This document shows positions 16,558 to 24,951 of a DNA stretch of 37,192 nucleotides, in pieces; the first letter of the stretch is position 1, and each line of letters starts with the position of its first letter. The position numbers and the translations under genes are program-made. Location of the stretch: positions 1 to 37,192 of the forward strand of contig JAGLWU010000015.1 in the NCBI GenBank assembly GCA_023133275.1, given 5' to 3'. This DNA is from Candidatus Moraniibacteriota bacterium (GTDB lineage Bacteria; Patescibacteriota; Minisyncoccia; Moranbacterales; GCA-2747515). Under the pieces are notes generated by a model that was given only the letters and a program-made list of their open reading frames with translations, did not search any database and had not been told where the DNA came from.

Positions 16558-16655
16558 TATATGTGTTAGTTTTTTTGTTTATAAAAATTTTAATAATTTA
16601 TTAATTATATTTTGCACTTATGCGTGGCTAATCGCTTAAGCAGCATTCAAAAACT

Positions 16656-17846
16656 ATGGCAGAAGCATTCGATCGTAGTAAAGATCATGTTAACGTGGGT
16701 ACAATTGGTCACGTTGATCATGGTAAGACTACAACAACAGCAGCTATTTTACATGTCCTATCAATGAAAGGATTTGCAAAAAAGCAAAATGTTGACGAAA
16801 TTGATAAAGCTCCAGAAGAGAGAGAGCGTGGTATTACAATTGCAACTGCTCACTGTGAATATGAATCAGACACCCGTCATTATGCTCACGTTGATTGTCC
16901 AGGTCATGCTGATTACATTAAAAACATGATTACTGGAGCAGCTCAAATGGATGGAGCTATTCTTATTGTAAGCGCTACTGATGGACCTATGCCACAGACT
17001 CGTGAACATATTTTGCTTGCTCGTCAAGTTGGTGTTCCTGAAATTGTTGTGTTTATCAATAAAGTTGATATGGTTGATGATCCAGAATTAATTGAGCTTG
17101 TTGAGGCTGAGGTTCGTGAGCTTTTAAGTAAATATGAATTTGATGGTGATAATACTGCAATTATTAAAGGTAGTGCTATTAAAGCTTTAGAAACAACTAG
17201 TATTGATGATGCAGATGCACAACCTATTCTTGATTTGATTACTGCTCTTGATGAAAAAATTCCACAACCAGAACGTGATACTGAAAAAGATTTCCTTATG
17301 CCTATTGAAGATATCTTTTCAATTGAAGGTCGTGGTACAGTAGTAACTGGTAGAATTGATCGTGGAATTGTTAATGTAAATGATGAGGTAGAAATCGTTG
17401 GTTTACGTGATACCCAAACAACTATAGTAACTGGAGTTGAAATGTTTAATAAATCACTTGATCGTGGTGAGGCTGGAGATAATGCTGGAATTCTTCTTCG
17501 AGGTACTAAAAAAGAAGATGTTGAGCGTGGACAAGTTTTAGCTAAACCAGGAAGTATTACTCCTCATACAGAATTTGATTGCGAAGTATATATTTTAACA
17601 AAGGAAGAAGGCGGACGTCATACTCCTTTCTTCAAAGGATACAAGCCACAATTTTATATTAGAACAACTGATGTAACTGGCGAAGTTATTCTTCCAGAGG
17701 GAACTGAAATGGTTATGCCTGGTGATACGGTTACTTTAGCTGTAAAACTTGGTTCAGATGTAGCTATGGAAGATGGTATGCGATTTGCTATTCGTGAAGG
17801 TGGACGTACTGTTGGAGCTGGTGTAGTAACTAAAATTATCAAATAG
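16656..17846 (+). CDS. tuf: elongation factor Tu
   Basis: GTPase that delivers aminoacyl-tRNA to the ribosome. The 396 aa are full length. G-domain motifs: GHVDHGKT (18-25), the effector region [25 protein letters not shown] and GSAIKAL. Domains II and III follow ([38 protein letters not shown]). It is a stand-alone gene behind its own promoter rather than the end of an str operon. A hairpin separates it from rpsJ. Codon use is that of a highly expressed gene (CGT, GGT, ACT). Confidence 0.99.
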   Translation: MAEAFDRSKDHVNVGTIGHVDHGKTTTTAAILHVLSMKGFAKKQNVDEIDKAPEERERGITIATAHCEYESDTRHYAHVDCPGHADYIKNMITGAAQMDGAILIVSATDGPMPQTREHILLARQVGVPEIVVFINKVDMVDDPELIELVEAEVRELLSKYEFDGDNTAIIKGSAIKALETTSIDDADAQPILDLITALDEKIPQPERDTEKDFLMPIEDIFSIEGRGTVVTGRIDRGIVNVNDEVEIVGLRDTQTTIVTGVEMFNKSLDRGEAGDNAGILLRGTKKEDVERGQVLAKPGSITPHTEFDCEVYILTKEEGGRHTPFFKGYKPQFYIRTTDVTGEVILPEGTEMVMPGDTVTLAVKLGSDVAMEDGMRFAIREGGRTVGAGVVTKIIK

Positions 17847-17864
17847 TTTGTTGATGATGAAAGT

Positions 17865-17903
17865 GAAGAAAGTATCTCTTTAAAAAGATCCTTTCTTCCT
17901 TTT
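17865..17903 (+). terminator. probable terminator/attenuator between tuf and rpsJ
   Basis: GAAGAAAG (17865-17872) pairs with CTTTCTTC (17891-17898), with an inner ATCT/AGAT extension separated by one T/C mismatch, followed by CTTTT. Whether transcription stops fully here or rpsJ is partly read through is not known. Confidence 0.55.
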
Positions 17904-17947
17904 CTCATTAAATTTGAGAAAATTAATTAAAATAGGTTATTATTTAG

Positions 17948-18271
17948 ATGGCCAAGAAAGAAGAAGCGTCAACGCGCATTCGTATCAAAATTAAAGCATA
18001 CGACAACAAAGTTATCGATAAGTCTGCAAAACAAATTGTAGAGACTTCTCAGCGTACAGGAGCTCAGGTAGTAGGTCCAGTGCCTCTCCCAACTCATATT
18101 AGGAAGATTACTGTGAATCGATCTACTTTTGTTCATAAATCTGCAAGAGATCAATATGAAATGAGAACTCATAAAAGACTTATTGACATCATTAATCCGT
18201 CTCAAAAAACTATGGAGAATCTGACAAATTTGGATTTACCAGCAGGTGTGGATATAGAGATAAAGATGTAA
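17948..18271 (+). CDS. rpsJ: 30S ribosomal protein S10
   Basis: S10 (NusE), in the 30S head and also a partner of NusB/NusG in antitermination. The 107 aa contain [40 protein letters not shown] and [19 protein letters not shown]. Possible promoter elements (TTGAGA 17914-17919, TATTAT 17938-17943) end only 4 nt before the ATG. It is separated from rplC by a 197-nt spacer with its own promoter, unlike the tight S10-L3 junction of most operons. Confidence 0.98.
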   Translation: MAKKEEASTRIRIKIKAYDNKVIDKSAKQIVETSQRTGAQVVGPVPLPTHIRKITVNRSTFVHKSARDQYEMRTHKRLIDIINPSQKTMENLTNLDLPAGVDIEIKM

Positions 18272-18318
18272 TTATTTGTTTTAGTGCTAATTAGTTATTT
18301 TTAGTTAAATATAAGTTT

Positions 18319-18347
18319 CAATAAAGTCCTTTTTAGGATACTTATTG
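18319..18347 (+). other. inverted repeat downstream of rpsJ
   Basis: CAATAA (18319-18324) and TTATTG (18342-18347) enclose TCC..GGA, giving an interrupted stem. No T-run follows, so it may be an RNA 3'-end stabiliser or a protein-binding site in the S10-L3 spacer rather than a terminator. Confidence 0.4.
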
Positions 18348-18378
18348 AGCTAGATTATTATTTGTTTAAAGATCGTTC

Positions 18379-18407
18379 TTGACAAATAATAAATAATCGT
18401 CTACTAT
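18379..18407 (+). promoter_or_regulatory. promoter of the rplC-rplO operon
   Basis: TTGACA (18379-18384), exactly 17 nt, TACTAT (18402-18407). It is one of the best promoter matches in the window. Predicted start near 18414 gives a leader of about 55 nt containing the hairpin at 18427. Confidence 0.75.
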
Positions 18408-18426
18408 AAGTAGAGAAGTTTATATC

Positions 18427-18447
18427 TGGCTTTTACAGCCATTTTTT
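18427..18447 (+). terminator. attenuator-like hairpin in the rplC leader
   Basis: TGGCT-TTTAC-AGCCA followed by TTTTTT, lying between the operon promoter and the rplC start. The stem is only 5 bp, so it would be a weak, adjustable terminator. In E. coli the S10 operon is attenuated by L4, and rplD is the second gene here, but no L4-specific structure can be claimed. Confidence 0.5.
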
Positions 18448-18468
18448 GTTTGTGTTTTTAATAACATT

Positions 18469-19029
18469 ATGAAATTTATTTTAGGAAAAAAATCTGGGAT
18501 GACTACTATCTACAAGGATGACAGGGCATATAATGTTACTCTTGTTGAGATTTTACCAAATACTATTGATAAGATTTGCAGTGGGGATCGTGACGGTTAT
18601 ACTTCGGTGAGACTTTCAGTGCCAAAAACTAAAAATGTTTTACATAAGAGGGAATTTAGGATTGATTCTACAGAAGGGTTTGAGTTAGGAAAAACTGTGG
18701 GGATAGATATTTTTGAAGAAGGTGAAAAAGTTAATATTTTTGGCAACAGAAAAGCAAAAGGCTTTCAGGGCGTAGTTAAAAGACATGGTTTTTCTGGAGG
18801 ACCTGCTACTCATGGACATCGTCATGTGCTTAGATCTCCGGGTTCAATCGGTTGTGCTTTTCCGGAGCATGTTCTAAAAGGAAAGAAAATGGCAGGTCGT
18901 ATGGGAGATGACAGAATGATGTCACAAAATTTAAAAGTTATTTTAGTAGATAAAGAAAAGAATTTAATTGCTGTAGAAGGTGCTGTACCAGGAGTTTCAG
19001 GGAGAATTGTAGAGATTGTGAGTATTTAA
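18469..19029 (+). CDS. rplC: 50S ribosomal protein L3
   Basis: An early 50S assembly protein whose central loop reaches the peptidyl-transferase centre. At 186 aa it is shorter than typical bacterial L3 (~205-210). It keeps MKFILGKKSGMTTIY at the start, KGFQGVVKRHGFSGGPATHGHRHVLRSPGSIG, KGKKMAGRMGDDR and the closing VEGAVPGVSGRIVEI. First gene of the 19-cistron operon behind the 18379 promoter. The spacer to rplD is 14 nt, AT-only except one G, without SD. Confidence 0.98.
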   Translation: MKFILGKKSGMTTIYKDDRAYNVTLVEILPNTIDKICSGDRDGYTSVRLSVPKTKNVLHKREFRIDSTEGFELGKTVGIDIFEEGEKVNIFGNRKAKGFQGVVKRHGFSGGPATHGHRHVLRSPGSIGCAFPEHVLKGKKMAGRMGDDRMMSQNLKVILVDKEKNLIAVEGAVPGVSGRIVEIVSI

Positions 19030-19043
19030 TTTTATAGAAATTT

Positions 19044-19673
19044 ATGATTAAGATCGATGTATACAATTTAGAAGGTAAGGTTGCTGGAGATATTTCGTTA
19101 TCAGAAAAGGTTTTTGGTTTAGGAGATAATAACGATTTAGTTCATCAGGTGTATGTTGCTCAGGCAGCTAATCGTCGTTCAGGTAGTGCTCATACAAAAA
19201 TTAGAGGTGAAAAAAGAGGTGGAGGAAAAAAGCCTTGGAAACAGAAAGGCACTGGAAATGCTAGAACTGGTTCTATAAGAAATCCAATTTGGAAAGGCGG
19301 AGGTGTTGTTTTTGGTCCTCGTAAGGATATTAATTTTTATAAAGCTGTGAATACTAAGATGCGTAAAAAGGCTTTATTAATAGCTTTATCTGAAAAAATT
19401 AAATCTGAAAAAATTATAGTTGTTGAATCATTGAGTTTACCAGAAAATAAGACGAAATTTTTTGTTAAAATGCTTGATGGTATGAATTTGAATAAAAGCG
19501 TTCTTATGAATTTTGGTAAAGAGGAAAAAGGTAGTTATAAAGCAGCTAGAAATATAAAGAAGGTTAATACTATGGAAGTAGATAAATTGAATGTTTTTGA
19601 TTTAATGAATTCAGAATATTTGGTGATTAGTAAAGATGCGGTTAAGCAGATTGAAAGTAGATATGTTTCTTAA
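19044..19673 (+). CDS. rplD: 50S ribosomal protein L4
   Basis: 50S assembly protein lining the exit tunnel; in some bacteria it represses its own operon. The 209 aa include VYVAQAANRRSGSAHTKIRGE, the tunnel loop GGGKKPWKQKGTGNARTGSIRNPIWKGGGVVFGPR and the C-terminal Rossmann-like part (LSEKIKSEKIIVVESL, NTMEVDKLNVFDLMNSEYLVISK). The following spacer to rplW contains TATAAT by chance or as a weak internal promoter. Confidence 0.98.
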   Translation: MIKIDVYNLEGKVAGDISLSEKVFGLGDNNDLVHQVYVAQAANRRSGSAHTKIRGEKRGGGKKPWKQKGTGNARTGSIRNPIWKGGGVVFGPRKDINFYKAVNTKMRKKALLIALSEKIKSEKIIVVESLSLPENKTKFFVKMLDGMNLNKSVLMNFGKEEKGSYKAARNIKKVNTMEVDKLNVFDLMNSEYLVISKDAVKQIESRYVS

Positions 19674-19691
19674 TTTTGTATAATATTTATT

Positions 19692-20108
19692 ATGGGATTA
19701 TTTGGTAAAAAGAAAATAGAAGATAAAATTGAGGGAAAAGAACAGGAAGTATCTCAAGTTGTTGTTGATGAAAAAAAAGCGGAAAAAAAGAATAATGGTA
19801 AAAAGATAGAAGTGCCAACTGTAGGTGATAGTTATGGTGTTGTGATTTCTCCGATTGTAACTGAAAAGTCTCACAGCATAAATCAAGAGGGTAAATATTT
19901 ATTTAGAGTTTCTTCAAAGGCAAATAAAAGAGATATTAAAAGGGCGATTGAAAATATGTATAAAGTTGATGTTGATAAAGTTAATGTATTAACTGTTTCA
20001 AAGAAAAAGAGAACGATTAAGTATGATAGAGGTTATCAAAAGGCTTATAAAAAAGCAATTGTTACCTTAAAAAAAGGTCAGAGCATTATCGCTTTTGAGG
20101 GAGTGTAG
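19692..20108 (+). CDS. rplW: 50S ribosomal protein L23 with N-terminal charged extension
   Basis: L23 sits at the tunnel exit and docks trigger factor and SRP. The usual ~95-aa core begins near residue 48 (VVISPIVTEKSHSINQEGKYLFRVS, NKRDIKRAIENMYKVDVDKVNVLTV, GYQKAYKKAIVTLK). A Lys/Glu-rich extension of about 45 residues precedes it (GLFGKKKIEDKIEG...). No internal ATG near residue 48 offers a shorter start, so the tail looks genuine. It would project near the nascent-chain exit. Confidence 0.97.
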   Translation: MGLFGKKKIEDKIEGKEQEVSQVVVDEKKAEKKNNGKKIEVPTVGDSYGVVISPIVTEKSHSINQEGKYLFRVSSKANKRDIKRAIENMYKVDVDKVNVLTVSKKKRTIKYDRGYQKAYKKAIVTLKKGQSIIAFEGV

Positions 20109-20129
20109 TTTTATTAAGATATTTAGATT

Positions 20130-20960
20130 ATGGCAATTAAAGTTTACAAAAGAAACAATTCAGGAAGACGAAATATGTCTATTGTTAAACCTGAGAATGT
20201 TACGGATAAAAAACCAGAGAAATCTTTGGTAGTAGCATTTAATAGGAAGTATGGACGATCTAACGGTAAAATTTCAGTTAGACATAAAGGTGGAGGTGCT
20301 AAGCGTTTGTATCGAAAGGTTGATTTTGTTCAAAATAAATTAGATATTTTGGGAACTGTAGTTGCTATTGAAAAAGATCCTAATAGAAGTGCTTTGATTG
20401 CTTTGGTTGTGTATGCTGATGGTGAAAAGAGATATATTTTAGCCACAGAAGACATGAAATCTGGAGATAAAGTGATGTGTTCAAAAGAAGCTTCGATTAA
20501 AACTGGTAATAGGACGAAATTAAGTCGTATTCCAACTGGAACGGTTATATCTTCTATTGAAATGAAAAAAGGTAAGGGTTCGCAGATAGTGCGTAGTGCT
20601 GGTTCAGGAGCGATGTTAATGAGTATGGATGACAAATATGCTCATATAAAAATGCCGTCAGGTGAAATACGCTTGATTAATATTGAATGTTATGCGACAA
20701 TTGGACAGGTGAGTAATTTTGAACATAATACAGTTAAAATTGGTAAGGCTGGGAGAGCGAGAAGAATGGGTAAACGTCCGGCTGTGCGTGGTTCAGCTAT
20801 GAATCCAGTTGATCATCCACATGGTGGTGGAGAGGGTCGTCAGCCAATAGGTTTGAAATATCCGAAGACGCCCTGGGGAAGACCTGCATTAGGTGTTAGA
20901 ACGAGAAAAAAGAACAAAATTAGTAATAAATATATTGTAAAATCAAGACATAAGAAATAA
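20130..20960 (+). CDS. rplB: 50S ribosomal protein L2
   Basis: L2 is needed for subunit association and the peptidyl-transferase region. The 276 aa are normal length. Marks: MAIKVYKRNNSGRRNMSIV, GGGAKRLYRKVDF, NRSALIALVVYADGEKRYIL, GKAGRARRMGKRPAVRGSAMNPVDHPHGGGEGR (with the conserved His) and the basic tail TRKKNKISNKYIVKSRHKK. In-operon position and 17-nt spacer to rpsS are standard. Confidence 0.99.
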   Translation: MAIKVYKRNNSGRRNMSIVKPENVTDKKPEKSLVVAFNRKYGRSNGKISVRHKGGGAKRLYRKVDFVQNKLDILGTVVAIEKDPNRSALIALVVYADGEKRYILATEDMKSGDKVMCSKEASIKTGNRTKLSRIPTGTVISSIEMKKGKGSQIVRSAGSGAMLMSMDDKYAHIKMPSGEIRLINIECYATIGQVSNFEHNTVKIGKAGRARRMGKRPAVRGSAMNPVDHPHGGGEGRQPIGLKYPKTPWGRPALGVRTRKKNKISNKYIVKSRHKK

Positions 20961-20977
20961 TTTTTTTAAAGTAAAGT

Positions 20978-21301
20978 ATGAGTCGATCGCTAAAAAAAGG
21001 ACCTTTTATAGATGAAAGGATTATAAAAAAAGTTCAAGATAAAAAACCACAAGATACGGGTGTTATTAAGACATGGTCTAGATCTTGTACTGTTGTTCCT
21101 GAGATGATTGGTTTTACATTCGCAGTACATAATGGTAAAGATTTTATTGAAGTATTTATAAATGAAGAAAAGGTTGGTCACAAATTGGGAGAGTTTTCTA
21201 AAACAAGAAAGTTTTCTCGACATGGTGGTAAGATTCAGAAGGATCTTGATCAGGCGGCTCGTCAACGTGAGATAGATGTGTCTAAGGCAGCTAAAGCTTA
21301 A
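20978..21301 (+). CDS. rpsS: 30S ribosomal protein S19
   Basis: S19 with S13 shapes the 30S head near the A site. The 107 aa start [19 protein letters not shown] and contain [32 protein letters not shown] and [15 protein letters not shown]. The tail after this (about 15 aa, [17 protein letters not shown]) is a little longer than usual. Spacer to rplV 15 nt. Confidence 0.98.
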   Translation: MSRSLKKGPFIDERIIKKVQDKKPQDTGVIKTWSRSCTVVPEMIGFTFAVHNGKDFIEVFINEEKVGHKLGEFSKTRKFSRHGGKIQKDLDQAARQREIDVSKAAKA

Positions 21302-21316
21302 TTTTAATTTTATAGT

Positions 21317-21793
21317 ATGAGTGAAAAAGTAACAGCACAATTGAATAATTTGAGAGTTTCTCCAAGAAAAGTGCGTTTGGTAACTGATCAAGTCAGAGGT
21401 TTAAATGTTGATAAAGCTTTGGTTGTTTTAGAATACAATTTAAAAAAACCAGCTGATATTGTTGCTAAGTTAGTTCGTAGTGCTGTAGCTAATGCAGAGA
21501 ATAATTTCAAATTAAAAAAAGATAATTTAGTAATTTCTGAAATTCAAGTAGGAGAAGGTAAGACTTTAAAACGTTGGATGCCTAGAGCTTATGGTAGGGC
21601 TTCAAAAATTTTAAAAAGAACTTCAAAAATAAGAGTGGTTCTTTCTGAAAAAGTTGAAGTTATTGAAAAAAATGAAAAAAAAGTAAAGGTTAATAAAAAA
21701 GAATCTGATAACGTTAAAAAGAAATTAGTGAAGAATGTTGTTAAGAAATCTAGTAAAAAAGTAAGTAAAAAATCTGTTAAAAGTAATAAATAA
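21317..21793 (+). CDS. rplV: 50S ribosomal protein L22 with C-terminal lysine-rich tail
   Basis: L22 lines the exit tunnel with L4. The ~110-aa core is complete (VTAQLNNLRVSPRKVRLVTDQVRG, LKKPADIVAKLVRSAVANAENNF, VGEGKTLKRWMPRAYGRASKILKRTSKIRVVLSE). It is followed by about 45 extra residues that are almost half lysine (KKVKVNKKESDNVKKK...KSVKSNK). The frame stays open to a clean TAA and the next gene starts 15 nt later, so the tail is encoded and not a frameshift product. Probably a disordered rRNA-binding extension. Confidence 0.97.
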   Translation: MSEKVTAQLNNLRVSPRKVRLVTDQVRGLNVDKALVVLEYNLKKPADIVAKLVRSAVANAENNFKLKKDNLVISEIQVGEGKTLKRWMPRAYGRASKILKRTSKIRVVLSEKVEVIEKNEKKVKVNKKESDNVKKKLVKNVVKKSSKKVSKKSVKSNK

Positions 21794-21808
21794 TTAATTT
21801 TTCTTGTC

Positions 21809-22456
21809 ATGGGTCATAAAGTAAATCCAAAAAGTTTGCGAATTGGTATTACCACAGGGTGGAGGTCTCGTTGGTTTGGTGGAAAAAATTATGCAAATTT
21901 GTTGCAACAAGATGTTGAACTTCGTAGAGCGGTGATGAAAAAATGGAGACATGCTGCTGTAGCAGATGTTGAAATAGAAAGAAGTTCAGGAGATATTCAT
22001 ATTATAGTTAAAACTTCTAGACCAGGTATGATAATTGGTCGTGGTGGAAGTGGAATTGAAGATTTGACTAATTTTATTAAAAAAACTATTTTTCCAGGAA
22101 AGAAAATTAATGTTAAAGTGGATGTACAAGAAATTAAGCAGTTTGAGGAGAATGCAGCTTTAGTTGCTCAGAATGTAGCGGAACAGATAGAAAAACGTAT
22201 GCCGTTTCGTAGAGTTTTAAAAAGTATGCTGGATCAGGTTGAAAAAAATAGAAATGTTAAAGGTGTTAAGATACAGGTTTCAGGTAGGTTGAATGGTGCG
22301 GAAATGTCTAGAGCGGAGTGGTTATCACGGGGAGCAATTCCTTTGCACACATTGAGAGCCGATATAGATTTTGCTCGGGATACAGCTAGAACGATTTATG
22401 GAGCGATTGGAATTAAAGTTTGGATATATAAAGGGGAAGTATTTGAAGAGAAATAG
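21809..22456 (+). CDS. rpsC: 30S ribosomal protein S3
   Basis: S3 forms part of the mRNA entry tunnel and helicase site. The 215 aa contain MGHKVNPKSLRIGI, the KH domain RPGMIIGRGGSGIEDLTNFIKK, and the C-terminal QVSGRLNGAEMSRAEWLSRGAIPLHTLRADIDFA and GAIGIKVWIYKGEVF. Length and motif order are ordinary. Ends with TAG, followed by a 35-nt spacer. Confidence 0.99.
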   Translation: MGHKVNPKSLRIGITTGWRSRWFGGKNYANLLQQDVELRRAVMKKWRHAAVADVEIERSSGDIHIIVKTSRPGMIIGRGGSGIEDLTNFIKKTIFPGKKINVKVDVQEIKQFEENAALVAQNVAEQIEKRMPFRRVLKSMLDQVEKNRNVKGVKIQVSGRLNGAEMSRAEWLSRGAIPLHTLRADIDFARDTARTIYGAIGIKVWIYKGEVFEEK

Positions 22457-22491
22457 TTTTTTATTAAAAATATTTAAAGTAAAGGAATTTT

Positions 22492-22908
22492 ATGTTAATG
22501 CCGAGAAAAGTAAAACATAGAAAAATGCATCGAGGAGGAAAATTGCGAGGTGATGCAAAGCGTGGAACCAAAGTTAGTTTTGGAAATTTTGGTATGAAAG
22601 CTACTAGTTCAGGATTAGTTACCGCACGTCAAATAGAATCTGCTCGTCGTACGATTACTCGGTATATGCAAAGAACTGGTAAATATTGGATTAGAATATT
22701 TCCAGCACATCCAATGACTAAGAAAGGAGATGAAACTCCAATGGGTAAAGGTAAAGGTGCTGTGGATTATTATGTTGCAAAGGTGAAGTCAGGTAAAATG
22801 TTGTTCGAAATAGATGGTGTAGACGAAGAAACTGCAAGAGAAGCATTTAGACTAGCTGGTCATAAGTTTGGATTAGGGACTAAGTTTGTTTCTAAAAATA
22901 GTGAATAA
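22492..22908 (+). CDS. rplP: 50S ribosomal protein L16
   Basis: L16 organises the A-site tRNA region of the 50S. The 138 aa start MLMPRKVKHRKMHRG, where the first ATG matches the usual ML-P-R start. Further marks: GTKVSFGNFGMKATSSGLVTARQIESARRTITRYMQRTGKYWIRIFP, MGKGKGAVDYYVAKVK and REAFRLAGHKFGLGTKFV. It has one of the few SD-like strings in the operon (AAGGA, about 6 nt before the ATG). Confidence 0.99.
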   Translation: MLMPRKVKHRKMHRGGKLRGDAKRGTKVSFGNFGMKATSSGLVTARQIESARRTITRYMQRTGKYWIRIFPAHPMTKKGDETPMGKGKGAVDYYVAKVKSGKMLFEIDGVDEETAREAFRLAGHKFGLGTKFVSKNSE

Positions 22909-22926
22909 TTTCAAATTTAATTATAT

Positions 22927-23121
22927 ATGAAATCAAAAGAATTAAGAGAAAAAGATATAAAAGAATTAAAAATCATAGCTAGTGATTTAAGAATGTCTAT
23001 AGGTTCTGATCGTATGGAAATTTCTATGAACAAATCTAGTAAGACACATTCAATCAATAAGTCGAAACGTGATTTAGCTAGAGTACTTACTGTAATTAAG
23101 GAAAAGGAGTTAAGTGAATAA
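22927..23121 (+). CDS. rpmC: 50S ribosomal protein L29
   Basis: Small helical L29 near the tunnel exit, beside L23. The 64 aa show the two-helix pattern with MKSKELREKDIKELKI at the start and SINKSKRDLARVLTVIKEKEL at the end, the latter matching the KxxRRxIARxxTxxxE region. Normal position between L16 and S17. Confidence 0.96.
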   Translation: MKSKELREKDIKELKIIASDLRMSIGSDRMEISMNKSSKTHSINKSKRDLARVLTVIKEKELSE

Positions 23122-23147
23122 ATATTTATTTGTTATTATTTAATGTT

Positions 23148-23387
23148 ATGTCAGATAAAAAATCAATAATTATGAAAGGTGTGGCGGTAAGCGATGCAAT
23201 GGATAAAACAATTGTAGTGGCTGTAGATACATTTAAAACTCACAGAAAGTATTTAAAGAAGTTTATTTTTACTAAAAAGTATAAGGTTCATGATCCAGAA
23301 AATAAATATTCAGTTGGAGACAAAGTTATATTTCAAAGTTGTAAACCTATCAGCAAAGATAAAAAGTTTATTGTTGTTGAAGATTAG
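23148..23387 (+). CDS. rpsQ: 30S ribosomal protein S17
   Basis: Primary 16S-binding protein with an OB fold. The track's TTG start (23130) is rejected: ATG 23148 gives a normal 79-aa protein, MSDKKSIIMKGVAVSDAMDK. Conserved parts: KGVAVSDAMDKTIVVAVDTFKTHRKYLKKFIFTKKYKVHDPENKYSVGDKV and CKPISKDKKF. The Leu-rich residues before ATG 23148 look like translated spacer. Confidence 0.97.
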   Translation: MSDKKSIIMKGVAVSDAMDKTIVVAVDTFKTHRKYLKKFIFTKKYKVHDPENKYSVGDKVIFQSCKPISKDKKFIVVED

Positions 23388-23418
23388 ATTTAATTATTTA
23401 GGGTAAATTTAGAGTAAT

Positions 23419-23790
23419 ATGATTCAGGCAGAAACATGGTTAAAAATTGCAGATAATTCTGGAGCTAAAGAGATTGAATGCTTCAAGGTTCTTGGTGGAT
23501 CCAAGAGGCGTTATGCTGGTATTGGAGATATTATAGTTGCCTCTGTTAAAGCTGCTGAACCAAGGTCAAGTGTTAATGCTGGAGATGTTGTTAGAGCTGT
23601 AATCGTTAGGCAAAAGAAGGCTTTTCGACGTAAGGATGGTTCATATATTAGATTTGATGAAAATGCGGCTGTTATTGTTGATCCAGAAAATAAGGAGCCA
23701 AAGGCTACTCGTATTTTTGGACCAATAGCAAGAGAATTAAGGGAACGAGGTTTTGGTAAGATTATTTCATTGGCTTCTGAAGTTTTATAA
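23419..23790 (+). CDS. rplN: 50S ribosomal protein L14
   Basis: L14 binds 23S rRNA at the subunit interface and forms bridge B8 and the RsfS docking site. The 123 aa are normal: [67 protein letters not shown] and [26 protein letters not shown]. Confidence 0.99.
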   Translation: MIQAETWLKIADNSGAKEIECFKVLGGSKRRYAGIGDIIVASVKAAEPRSSVNAGDVVRAVIVRQKKAFRRKDGSYIRFDENAAVIVDPENKEPKATRIFGPIARELRERGFGKIISLASEVL

Positions 23791-23808
23791 GGTATAATTT
23801 ATATTGAT

Positions 23809-24120
23809 ATGTTGAAAATTAAAAAAGGAGACAAAGTGGAAGTTATCACAGGTAAGGATAAAGGTAAACAGAGTGAAGTTATAGCTGTTTTTCCAATCCT
23901 TGAAAAAATTTCAGTCAAAGGAGTTAATGTGGTAACTAAACACGTTAAACCTAAACAGTCTGGAATGAAAGGTGAGAGAATTAAAATAGAGTCTCCAATT
24001 CATATTTCAAATGTTATGCTGATTTGTCCAGAAACTAAAAAGAAAACTCGAGTTGGATTTGCTGTTAAAAATGGTGATAAGGTTAGAATCTCTAAAAAAA
24101 GTAAAAAAGAAATTAGTTAA
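23809..24120 (+). CDS. rplX: 50S ribosomal protein L24
   Basis: A 50S assembly initiator with a KOW motif. The 103 aa contain KIKKGDKVEVITGKDKGKQSEVIAVFP (KOW), VKGVNVVTKHVKP, IESPIHISNVMLICPETKKKTRVGF and KVRISKKSKKE. Ordinary length and position, 18 nt after rplN. Confidence 0.98.
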   Translation: MLKIKKGDKVEVITGKDKGKQSEVIAVFPILEKISVKGVNVVTKHVKPKQSGMKGERIKIESPIHISNVMLICPETKKKTRVGFAVKNGDKVRISKKSKKEIS

Positions 24121-24155
24121 ATTATTTGTAAGTATATTAAATTTAGTTTAAATAA

Positions 24156-24707
24156 ATGAAAGAATTAAAGACTACAAAAGAAATATATAGAGACAGTATA
24201 AAAGATTTGCAAAAAGATCTTGGTTTTAGTAATGCAATGATGGTTCCAAAAATAACAAAAATTGTTGTTAATGCAGGTATTGGAAAAATTTCTAAAGAAT
24301 CAGATAAGGTTGATGAAGTTTTTGAATCTTTAAAAGAAATTACAGGACAAAATCCAATCAAGACTAAAATTAAAAAGTCAATTGCTGGGTTTAAAGTTCG
24401 TGAAAATCAAGATGTTGGTGTAAAAGTTACTTTAAGAGGGCGGCGAATGTGGGATTTTATGGATAGATTAATTAATGGAGCTTTGCCACGTGTTCGTGAT
24501 TTTCAAGGAATAACATTGCGTTCAATTGATAATTCTGGTAATCTAAATATTGGCATTAAAGAACATGCTATTTTTCCTGAAATTGTTGCAGAAAAAGTTA
24601 GACATTCATTTGGTTTTCAAATTACAGTTGTTTCAACTGCAGAAAATAAAGAAGATGCTGAAAAATTATATCGTAAATTAGGATTTCCATTGCAAAAGGA
24701 AAATTAG
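24156..24707 (+). CDS. rplE: 50S ribosomal protein L5
   Basis: L5 holds 5S rRNA in the central protuberance. The 183 aa include [91 protein letters not shown] and a C-terminal [23 protein letters not shown]. The gene ends in tandem TAG codons. Confidence 0.99.
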   Translation: MKELKTTKEIYRDSIKDLQKDLGFSNAMMVPKITKIVVNAGIGKISKESDKVDEVFESLKEITGQNPIKTKIKKSIAGFKVRENQDVGVKVTLRGRRMWDFMDRLINGALPRVRDFQGITLRSIDNSGNLNIGIKEHAIFPEIVAEKVRHSFGFQITVVSTAENKEDAEKLYRKLGFPLQKEN

Positions 24708-24730
24708 TAGAATTTTTAAAGTTATATATT

Positions 24731-24916
24731 ATGGCAAAAAAATCAGTTAAAGTAAGAGCAAGTAAAAAACCTAAATTTCCATCTCGTAAAGTTAATCGTT
24801 GTTGGAAATGTGGTAGAAAACATGGATATTTGCGTTATTTTGGTATATGCAGAATATGTTTTCGTGAGTTAGCGAGTAAAGGGGAAATTCCAGGTGTTAG
24901 TAAAAGTAGTTGGTAG
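24731..24916 (+). CDS. rpsN: 30S ribosomal protein S14, zinc-binding type
   Basis: The short 61-aa zinc form (type Z) of S14, in the 30S head. Two CxxC pairs are present: CWKC in [17 protein letters not shown] and CRIC in [23 protein letters not shown]. It has the standard position between L5 and S8. Zinc-free long paralogues are not in the window. Confidence 0.98.
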   Translation: MAKKSVKVRASKKPKFPSRKVNRCWKCGRKHGYLRYFGICRICFRELASKGEIPGVSKSSW

Positions 24917-24951
24917 ATTTTGTATTAAATTGTATTAAGTTAAATTTAGTT

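Larger units (their letters stand above)
16035..16655. other. 621-nt non-coding region between divergent manC and tuf
   Basis: I find no ORF with a plausible protein on either strand. It holds two good plus-strand promoters (16328-16356 and 16529-16557), a candidate minus-strand promoter (16225-16254), and a small hairpin near manC (AGCAA-TTTTAC-TTGCT at 16055-16070). The rpsL-rpsG-fusA genes that usually precede tuf are absent. An unrecognised small RNA starting near 16363 cannot be excluded. Confidence 0.6.

Noticed and set aside
19679-19684. Internal promoter TATAAT before rplW
   Set aside because: The spacer is only 18 nt of A/T-rich sequence and there is no -35 element; chance match is likely.
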